A DNA stretch of 7,390 nt from positions 1 through 7,390 of the forward strand of contig JAGHYO010000102.1 in assembly GCA_017743605.1 (NCBI GenBank). Reading direction: 5' to 3'. Shown piece by piece: positions 1 to 5,556 of the stretch. Both the position numbers and the translations under genes were made by a program. The notes beneath the pieces were generated by a model. That model made no database searches. It was not told the origin of the DNA and saw only the letters and a program-made list of their open reading frames with translations. The DNA is from Thermoflexus sp. (GTDB lineage: Bacteria > Chloroflexota > Anaerolineae > Thermoflexales > Thermoflexaceae). The first letter of the stretch is position 1, and every line of letters starts with the position of its first letter.

Positions 1-33
1 TCGTCGGCAGCGTCAGATGTGTATAAGAGACAG
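1..33 (+). other. Illumina Nextera Read 1 transposase adapter (artefact)
   Basis: These bases match the Nextera Read 1 adapter exactly: a 14-base sequencing tag (1-14) followed by the 19-base Tn5 mosaic end AGATGTGTATAAGAGACAG (15-33). This is library-preparation sequence, not genome. It sits at the extreme end of the sequence, as expected when an untrimmed read-through read ends a contig. It also introduces a false in-frame TAA at 24-26, which would make the first gene look as if it starts inside the window. Genomic sequence begins at 34. Confidence 0.97.
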
Positions 34-980
34 TCCCTACGCCGACCAAGACCCCGTGGCCGTCCTTCCCCCGGCCTAGCAAGCTAGGGATCGTCGTCCA
101 GTGGTTCCGGGACATCCACATCGTGAACCTGATCGTGAACACTCGGATGCGGGTGGCGAAGATCATCGACGATTTCGGGCGGGCCCCAGAGATCAAGGCC
201 GGCTCCCCCCATACCGTCCTTATCGGTCGCATCACCCACAACCATGACTTCGGCTTTGAGGAGCACCTCCGGGATGGCCGGATGGATATGCGGGCGGCGG
301 CGGAGTGGTATGTCAACCGGTTCATGGACATCTATTTAGCGAACCCGCTGATCGACTACTGGGAGGGGCACAACGAGCCCCGCCCCCACAACCATGAGGT
401 CATGCGCCTCTTCGCCCAGTTCGAGATCGAGCGGATGAAGCTGATGGCTCAGCGGGGCCTCAGGTGCGCCATCGGGAACTTCCCCAACGGCTCGCCGGAC
501 CTGGAGCTGTGGGTGGATTTCCTGCCGGCGCTCCGGACCGCCCGGCAGCTTGGTGGGATCCTGGCCCTCCACGAATACGCCTCCCCGACCCTCGACGCTG
601 GGGTGGATCCCCAGACCGGGGAGGGCTGGTTCACTCTGCGCTACCGCAAGGTCTATCGCTATATGGTCCCTCGGGAGTATCAGGTCCCCATCGCGATCAC
701 GGAGACAGGGATCGATGACGTCCACACTTTCCAGGGGCCGCCCTCCCAGGGCTGGCACAATTACATGAGCTACTGGGCGCAGCAGGGGTTCGGGGACCCC
801 CATTACTTCTACCTGCGCCAGCTCTGGTGGTATGACGAGGAGCTCCAGAAGGACGATTACGTGCTGGGGGCGACGGTGTACATCGCGGGGGCTTTTGAGG
901 GATGGGACTCCTATGAGATTATGGTGGAGCCCTTCCGAGAAATGTTTGAAGACTACCTGCGGGCGCATCCGAACCCATGA
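34..980 (+). CDS. Secreted glycoside-hydrolase-like protein, 5'-truncated
   Basis: This is probably an extracellular (beta/alpha)8-barrel glycosidase resembling clan GH-A; family and substrate cannot be told. The frame (codons from 36) stays open upstream of the GTG at 123 back to the adapter, and that extra part is protein-like. A Pro/Thr-rich linker (PTPTKTPWPSFPRP, about 36-77) leads into KLGIVVQWF, which resembles a first barrel strand. The GTG is therefore not the start, and the N-terminus is missing. Numbering from that GTG, EGHNEP places a likely acid/base Glu at residue 85 (bases 375-377), and IAITETG places a likely nucleophile Glu at residue 194 (702-704). The two lie about 109 residues apart, as is usual for strands 4 and 7 in clan A. 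The C-terminal third is rich in Trp and Tyr (QLWWYDEE), plausible for sugar binding. The stop overlaps the next start as ATGA. A catalytically inactive barrel cannot be excluded. Confidence 0.7.
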
Positions 981-1636
981 TCCCGGAGCGCTGGGTCCTG
1001 GCTTCCGCCTCGCCGCGGCGTCGCGCGCTGATCGCGCTCCTGGGTCATCCTGTGGAGATCCTCCCGGTGGAGATCGATGAAAGCCCGAGGCCGGGCGAGC
1101 CGCCGCCCGCTTGCGCCGCCCGGCTGGCCCAAGCCAAGGTTGAGGCGGCCCGCCTTCGGACGCCCGAGGCGCTGCTTCTGGCGGCAGACACCGTGGTGGA
1201 TCTGGAAGGGCGGATCCTGGGCAAGCCCGCAGACGCCGAGGAGGCCCGGGCGCTGTTGCGTGCCCTGCGGGGCCGCCCCCACCTTGTCCACACCGCCGTC
1301 GCCGTCCATCACCCGCTTCGGGGCGAGACGCGGGTGGAGGTCGCTACGACCGGGGTGATCATGCGTTCTTATACGAACGAGGAGGTCGAGGCGTATCTGG
1401 CCACAGGGGATCCCTTCGACAAGGCGGGGGCCTATGCCGTTCAGCATCCGGCTTTTCGGCCCGCAGCGGCCGTCGAGGGATGCTACGCTGCCGTGGTCGG
1501 CCTGCCCCTCTGCCACCTGGCGCGGATCCTGCGGCGCTGGGGCTGGACGCCGCCCGCCGACCTCCCCGATCGCTGCCAGGCTGCCCTCGCCCACTGCTGC
1601 TCCGTCTACCCGGAGATCCTGAACGACGGGCCCTGA
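977..1636 (+). CDS. maf: Maf family nucleoside triphosphate pyrophosphatase
   Basis: Maf proteins hydrolyse non-canonical or surplus nucleoside triphosphates to the monophosphate plus pyrophosphate in the cytoplasm; some were named for septum-formation inhibition. The 219 residues fit the family, which is usually about 190-210. Motifs appear in the expected order: LASASPRRRALI (8-19, phosphate-binding loop), AADTVV with catalytic Asp71, LGKP with Lys83, GDPFDKAGAYAVQ (144-156) and VEGCYAAVVGLPL (166-178). The Gln in AYAVQ fits the YhdE-like dTTP/UTP branch better than the YceF branch; this subfamily call is an inference. A tail of about 30 residues after the last motif contains three cysteines (C200, C207, C208) and is not typical. 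The ATG overlaps the stop of the hydrolase gene (ATGA) with no strong Shine-Dalgarno, which suggests translational coupling. Confidence 0.92.
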   Translation: MIPERWVLASASPRRRALIALLGHPVEILPVEIDESPRPGEPPPACAARLAQAKVEAARLRTPEALLLAADTVVDLEGRILGKPADAEEARALLRALRGRPHLVHTAVAVHHPLRGETRVEVATTGVIMRSYTNEEVEAYLATGDPFDKAGAYAVQHPAFRPAAAVEGCYAAVVGLPLCHLARILRRWGWTPPADLPDRCQAALAHCCSVYPEILNDGP

Positions 1637-1662
1637 AGCATTGTTGACCGCGCAAAATCCCG

Positions 1663-1678
1663 GAAACCAAAGGGTTTC
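1663..1678. repeat. Short hairpin GAAACC/GGTTTC after maf
   Basis: A perfect 6-bp stem with a 4-base loop (AAAG) lies 26 bases after the maf stop. It can be extended by two more G-C pairs (1660-1661 with 1679-1680) around a one-base bulge. It could help end or stabilise the maf transcript, but there is no T-tract behind it, so it is not called a rho-independent terminator. Confidence 0.4.
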
Positions 1679-1842
1679 GGAGACAGCGTCCGGGATTCCC
1701 GCCTGAATTCACCGGTGCGCCCGATCATCGTCCAAGGGGTGGTCTACTGTCTCCGAAGGGACTCTCTCCCTTCAATGGCAGCGGGAATCCGGCGCGGAAA
1801 GGGTCAAAGTTCGGACGTCTTCCTTCCTTGACGAAGTCAGCT

Positions 1843-1864
1843 GTTCAGCCACTGCCCGCTGAAC
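1843..1864. repeat. Hairpin GTTCAGC/GCTGAAC upstream of the SurA-N-like gene
   Basis: A perfect 7-bp inverted repeat (1843-1849 with 1858-1864) and an 8-base loop lie about 40 bases before the ATG at 1907. Directly after it, CCTTGA (1865-1870) can pair with TCAAGG (1893-1898), which ends eight bases before the ATG. If transcribed, the leader could fold right up to the ribosome-loading region. A role in translational control or as an operator is possible but not shown. Confidence 0.4.
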
Positions 1865-1906
1865 CCTTGAATTGGAGCACAAGACCCTCCTCTCAAGGCA
1901 AAAAGG

Positions 1907-2524
1907 ATGAGCGCTGGGAAAACACGCCTAATTCGAGTCATTACAACCGCGTGGATCGGATTGCTGATGCTGTTTGCGGTCATTGGGATGCTCAGTGGGG
2001 GAGCCCGTATAGGAGCCCTCCTCCCTCCTCCAGCGACCCCATCCCCCGTGGACCCTCCTGTCGCGCTGGTGGAGGACCGGCCGATTCGGCGGAGCTTTTG
2101 GATGGAGGCCGTTCTGCTGGATGGGGTGATGAGCCGCCTCGCCGGAGTCCCTGCTCCTTCTCCGGAAGAAACGCTGGAGCGCCTGATCAATGAGACACTT
2201 GTGCTGCGCGCTGCTCCTCCCTTGCCGGAGCCAGGCCCGGATGAGGTGGAAGCCCAGATCCAGGCCCTGGGAACCGCGTGGGGCGTCACGGAGGAACAGA
2301 TCACTGCCGCGCTGGGCGAGGTCGGACTGAATCGGCAGTCCCTGGAGCGGTCCATCGCTCGCCTTCTGAGGGTTCAGCGCGCCCAGGCCATCCTGGAAAG
2401 CCAGGGGACGCCGGTCCAGGAGTGGCTGGCTCAGGAGCGGGCTCGGACGCGGGTGGTGATCTATCGGGAGCAGCTGCGTGTCCGGTTCCGGTTCCCCACC
2501 CCTGCGGTCACCCCTACCCCTTGA
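1907..2524 (+). CDS. Membrane-anchored SurA-N-like protein without PPIase domain
   Basis: A 205-residue protein with a basic N-terminus (residues 1-10: K5, R7, R10) and one hydrophobic segment (about 11-30, including WIGLLMLFAVIGML) that acts as signal anchor or uncleaved signal. A Pro-rich stretch follows (39-52), then a helical region, about 75-190, resembling the SurA/PrsA N-terminal chaperone domain: PEETLERLINETLVLRAA, then GVTEEQITAALGEVGLNRQSLERSIARLLRVQ. No parvulin PPIase domain follows; the protein ends in a short Pro/Thr tail (FPTPAVTPTP). In SurA-like proteins this region binds unfolded exported polypeptides, so an extracytoplasmic holdase role is plausible but inferred. An in-frame TGA at 1868-1870 with no other ATG, GTG or TTG before 1907 favours this start. 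The only purine-rich element (AAAAAGG) touches the ATG, which is too close for a normal Shine-Dalgarno. Confidence 0.72.
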   Translation: MSAGKTRLIRVITTAWIGLLMLFAVIGMLSGGARIGALLPPPATPSPVDPPVALVEDRPIRRSFWMEAVLLDGVMSRLAGVPAPSPEETLERLINETLVLRAAPPLPEPGPDEVEAQIQALGTAWGVTEEQITAALGEVGLNRQSLERSIARLLRVQRAQAILESQGTPVQEWLAQERARTRVVIYREQLRVRFRFPTPAVTPTP

Positions 2525-2617
2525 ATCCGCTGCATCCTCGCTTCTCCCCGGAGCAGACGGGTCGGGGCGCCTTTGTCGGACAACTCCATCCGCTTGAGAA
2601 AACCGGAGGACAGCGAG
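2525..2617. other. Spacer between convergent genes
   Basis: This 93-base gap lies between the stop of the SurA-N-like gene (+) and the stop of the C25 peptidase gene (-). It must carry the transcript ends of both genes, but neither strand shows a strong stem plus T-run. The best stem is CCCCG (2546-2550) with CGGGG (2563-2567), a 12-base loop and only three Ts downstream. The 10-mer CCTTTGTCGG occurs at 2570-2579 and again at 2621-2630, the latter inside the last codons of the C25 gene. Confidence 0.5.
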
Positions 2618-5449
2618 CTACCTTTGTCGGGATATCAGGGGCAGATATACCCGCGCCGCCCAGGGGACGATGGTGCGATGGAACTTCAGGGCTGGATCCC
2701 CGAGCAAGACAAACGTGTCAACTAAATCGTTTCCTATAGGTGCCCCCATCAGGTTGAGCTTCCCCGCCAGGGTTGCCTCACCCACCGTCGCGACCGTATC
2801 GGAGAAGACAGCCCGGAAGAAGCCGTCGGAGAGGCGGCGATGCCCGTCGCTGGCCCCCAGGCCGGTCGGGCCCCATGTGGCCACCGCCCCGCCCTCGGGA
2901 TGGGTGATCCACGCCTCGTCCAGCGTGGGCTCCGGGCGATGGAAGGCGCTCGTGAAGCAAGTCGCCTCCACGAGGACCGGCAGACGGCGGGGATGACGCA
3001 GCGTCGGGACGTCGTCCAGGTGGAAAAAGCGCTCCACCGCCCACTGGTGCCAGGAGGAATGGCCGGCATACTGAATGAGCAGCGCCCCCTGATTCCAGTC
3101 GCTCCGAAGGGTGGAACGGATAGCCGCCGCCTCCGCCTCCGGGCAATCGCTCAGGCCCGGAGCAGAGCCCGCGCAGTATCGTCGAAGGATCCTGAAGGGA
3201 CTCCTCACCCATGAGGCGGAGGATTCGGAGAGGCTTATGAAATCCCCTGCCCCATCCGGGTCATCAGCGATGAGGAGGACATTCGCGTTCCAGCCGCCCG
3301 GCAGAGGGCGGGTCTCATAGTCCAGGATCTTCCCCACGACGGCACGGGCCTCGTCCGCGCTTTTCACCGGCAGTCGCCCCAAGAGCAGGTCAGGCAGGTT
3401 GTCGTTGCCATCCACGCAGACGTAACGGTTGTCAGCCGCGGTCTCCCCGCCTGCCGGGCTGACATCGAGCAGGTAGGGCGGGATGAACGTAGGAGGCGAC
3501 TCCGATCGATATCGCTTCGGGTCGAAGGAGCCATCTCCTACCAAGAGTACGTAAACCGGTCGAGGGTTCCAATGGGCGTAGGCATCGGCGATGAAGCGAC
3601 GGATGGCCTCGGGGTCGGGGCGACCGTCGCCGTAGGTATCGTAGATGCCCAGGACGTTGATCAGGGCGACGCTCCGGCCCTGGGCTCGACGAAGGTCCAC
3701 CAAGGGCCTGAGAGCCTCCACAAAATCTGGGTGGGTGATGATGAGGTAATCGGCCCCGGCGAGGCCGCCCGCCGCGTGAAAACCCCAGGGGTCCTCGCGG
3801 AGACGAACGCGGTCCGGCGCGCGGATGGCGCCTTCGGCGGCAACGTAGTAGCGGCGGGGACCCCCTTCCGATGGATCCCCCAGCACGACCTGTTGTCCGC
3901 TGACCTGAAAGGAGGTCAAGCGGATCGGACGAAGCGGATCGGTCACATCGTAGGCCCGATGGGGGGCAGAGGCGCCGAGGGCAACCGGATAAGCGAAGCG
4001 GCCCGGAGAGCCCGCAAAACGGATATCGCTCCCTACAGCCCCCATGTTGCGGGCGTGGCGCACAGCGAATCCGTCCAGCCATGCGGCCCCGGCCTCTAAG
4101 GGGCGCAAGGAGAGAGTATTCGCGCTCCCCTGGAGCACGCCCGGTGGGATCGGAAAAGTGAGGGTGACCGCTGTTCTGCCGGACCAGGCGGCCTCGCCGA
4201 TGCTGAAGCCGTTTAATCCCACGGCCCAGCGATGGCTGCTAGCCGTGTGGCCGATCAGCCAGAGGGTGAGCGTGGCCGGACGGGCAGCGTCCACGGCGGC
4301 GAGGGAAAACGCATAGGTGGTGGATGAGGAGGCGGGGCCTGTTAGGTAGTCCCATGCCCAGCGATCGCCATCTCGACCCGGGGGGATCCCCGGCGTGAAG
4401 CGATCCGGGGTGTAGAGCCGGTTCTCCTCAAAGACTTCCTCGACCCAGGGAACGCCAGCCGGCAGGCCTATCGGATCGGCAGAACGGGAAATCATCCGCA
4501 AACCGGGGGTGTTCCCGAACACCAGCCGGTAGCTGTCGTTCCTCGTCCAGCGGCTGAAGCGAGGCTCGGCGTAGAAGAGAAGCGACTCGCCCGGCTCGAA
4601 GACGGTGTCCTCGTCCCCCTCCCACTCATACGCTACTTCCTCTACGCCTCGGTGCAGGCGAAGAGCGTGAGGGTCGAAGCCCTGCCATCCCAGCGAGACG
4701 ATATGGTCGTGGGTGATTCGATACAAGCCGGGGCGGCTGACCTCCAAGAATGCCTCGTGCGGTCCGCCCAGGGGCCCCGCAGCCATCGTCGCGCGAGGCA
4801 GACGATGAGGGGTATGGATATCACGGGGGTTGAGGACAAGGGGGCGCAGCATCTCCAAAACCGGATCATGTCCGGAACTCAAGGGACCGATGTTCCTCCC
4901 GCCGGGAAGGCGCACTTCCGCGCGGATGTGCCGGTAGAACCGCAGACGATTCCCCTCCGGCAGGGCCGGATAAAAGACGATCCGAGCCAGCCGGATGCCC
5001 CGGAGGGTGCCGATTTCGTTGAGGGTGAGCGGTGCGGAGGGAGGGGGAACCGTCTGGGCAGCGGGCGCAAAGACATAACCTATCGGTTGTCCCTCCAGGT
5101 CCTGCATCACCTCCACGGGTTCAGGGGAGACCGCAAGGGGCGCAGGTAGAGGGATCGTCACCGCCTCTGCAGAGAGCACGTGCAAGGAAGGAGTGGCGCC
5201 AGGAGGTATGGCGATGAGCACCGAGGAGAACGGGAGGCGGAACGCGCCCGGTCGACTGTCGATCTCATAATCTCCAACGGCCAGCTCGATGGTCCCTTCA
5301 GGGAGAGGCCGAAACTGCGGGAGGGGTGGAGCCCATTCCACGATCAAGCGACCTGGGGCATCCCCCCATGGGGCCATTGGCCGGCGATCCGGCGCCGCAA
5401 GGGCTACGACAGAGAGAAGCGTCATCAGGGCCTTTGCATGCCATTTCAT
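2618..5449 (-). CDS. Secreted C25 (gingipain-like) cysteine peptidase
   Basis: A complete 943-residue exported protease. The start MKWHAK is followed by a hydrophobic stretch (7-19, ALMTLLSVVALAA), a Sec signal peptide with likely cleavage near 18-20. Residues about 30-220 form a beta-rich domain with the FRLPFSSVLIAIPPGA pattern of C25 propeptide-like regions. Residues about 233-320 carry GLYRIT...EPGESLLFYAE, an arrangement also found in PorU-type C25 proteins. About 355-465 looks like a beta-sandwich (WAWDYLTGP... TLTLWLIG). The C25 catalytic domain spans about 565-922: DYLIITHPDF, VYVLLVGDGSFD, the catalytic His in YAGHSS (H797, bases 3059-3061), the catalytic Cys in EATCFTSAF (C831, bases 2957-2959), and the closing VLLGDPALKF (914-923). 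The dyad is intact, so it is probably active, though specificity is unknown. There is no Ig-like type IX CTD; the chain ends RVYLPLISRQR. It lies 107 bases downstream of the DUF11 gene on the same strand. Confidence 0.9.
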   Translation of the reverse strand: MKWHAKALMTLLSVVALAAPDRRPMAPWGDAPGRLIVEWAPPLPQFRPLPEGTIELAVGDYEIDSRPGAFRLPFSSVLIAIPPGATPSLHVLSAEAVTIPLPAPLAVSPEPVEVMQDLEGQPIGYVFAPAAQTVPPPSAPLTLNEIGTLRGIRLARIVFYPALPEGNRLRFYRHIRAEVRLPGGRNIGPLSSGHDPVLEMLRPLVLNPRDIHTPHRLPRATMAAGPLGGPHEAFLEVSRPGLYRITHDHIVSLGWQGFDPHALRLHRGVEEVAYEWEGDEDTVFEPGESLLFYAEPRFSRWTRNDSYRLVFGNTPGLRMISRSADPIGLPAGVPWVEEVFEENRLYTPDRFTPGIPPGRDGDRWAWDYLTGPASSSTTYAFSLAAVDAARPATLTLWLIGHTASSHRWAVGLNGFSIGEAAWSGRTAVTLTFPIPPGVLQGSANTLSLRPLEAGAAWLDGFAVRHARNMGAVGSDIRFAGSPGRFAYPVALGASAPHRAYDVTDPLRPIRLTSFQVSGQQVVLGDPSEGGPRRYYVAAEGAIRAPDRVRLREDPWGFHAAGGLAGADYLIITHPDFVEALRPLVDLRRAQGRSVALINVLGIYDTYGDGRPDPEAIRRFIADAYAHWNPRPVYVLLVGDGSFDPKRYRSESPPTFIPPYLLDVSPAGGETAADNRYVCVDGNDNLPDLLLGRLPVKSADEARAVVGKILDYETRPLPGGWNANVLLIADDPDGAGDFISLSESSASWVRSPFRILRRYCAGSAPGLSDCPEAEAAAIRSTLRSDWNQGALLIQYAGHSSWHQWAVERFFHLDDVPTLRHPRRLPVLVEATCFTSAFHRPEPTLDEAWITHPEGGAVATWGPTGLGASDGHRRLSDGFFRAVFSDTVATVGEATLAGKLNLMGAPIGNDLVDTFVLLGDPALKFHRTIVPWAARVYLPLISRQR

Positions 5450-5556
5450 AGGCTCTGAGATCCACCCCTATCCAAGATCGTATTAGATGTTGATCCCCTT
5501 AGGCCGATCCGAATGGACTTGTCGACCTGAGGGCGCCATTGGGAGGCGAAATTGCA
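5450..5556 (-). other. Spacer between the DUF11 and C25 genes
   Basis: This 107-base gap separates two genes read leftward. It is more AT-rich than its flanks and carries four GATC sites at 13-17 base spacing (5459, 5476, 5492, 5506). TAATAC on the minus strand (5485-5480) resembles a -10 box, but no matching -35 lies at the usual distance. Ahead of the C25 start only a weak GAG is near the ATG; a GGTGGA element lies too far upstream. Whether the two genes share a transcript cannot be decided. Confidence 0.4.

Larger units (their letters stand above)
1637..1906. other. Non-coding region rich in inverted repeats
   Basis: No convincing gene lies in these 270 bases, and no clear -35/-10 pair was found for the downstream gene. 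The region holds several exact inverted repeats. TTGACC (1644-1649) pairs with GGTCAA (1802-1807), GCGC (1650-1653) with GCGC (1792-1795), and TTCGGAGACAG (1676-1686) with CTGTCTCCGAA (1747-1757). These nest into one rod of about 164 bases. Competing pairings are AATCCCGG (1656-1663) with CCGGGATT (1690-1697), GGATTCCCGC (1693-1702) with GCGGGAATCC (1781-1790), and small hairpins at 1663-1678 and 1755-1773. No U-run follows any of them, so this is not a classic intrinsic terminator. It could be a structured RNA, a decayed palindromic repeat or an attenuator-like leader. Confidence 0.55.

Noticed and set aside
15..33. Tn5 mosaic end as a possible native transposon end
   Set aside because: It is preceded by the 14-base Nextera tag and sits exactly at the sequence end, so it is library sequence.
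336..968. Long minus-strand open frame opposite the hydrolase
   Set aside because: It is antisense to a frame with catalytic motifs and has a composition typical of a shadow frame.
1733..1750. AAGGGGTGGTCTACTG resembles the T-box core AGGGTGGNACCGCG
   Set aside because: The second half (ACCGCG) does not match. There is no clear specifier stem or terminator, and the downstream gene is not a tRNA synthetase or amino-acid gene.
1828..1856. TTGACG at 1828-1833 as a -35 box for the SurA-N-like gene
   Set aside because: At 17-18 bases downstream the sequence is ACTGCC/CTGCCC, unlike any -10 element.
1828..2193. TTG-initiated open frame on the + strand overlapping the SurA-N-like start
   Set aside because: The translated sequence is low-complexity (Pro, Ser, Arg, Gly) with no domain pattern. 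It overlaps a better-supported gene in another frame.
2546..2574. CCCCG/CGGGG stem as a rho-independent terminator
   Set aside because: The stem is only 5 bp with a 12-base loop, followed by three Ts. This is too weak to call.
5480..5508. TAATAC as a -10 box for the C25 gene on the minus strand
   Set aside because: No recognisable -35 hexamer occurs at 16-18 bases. AT-rich hexamers arise by chance in such a spacer.
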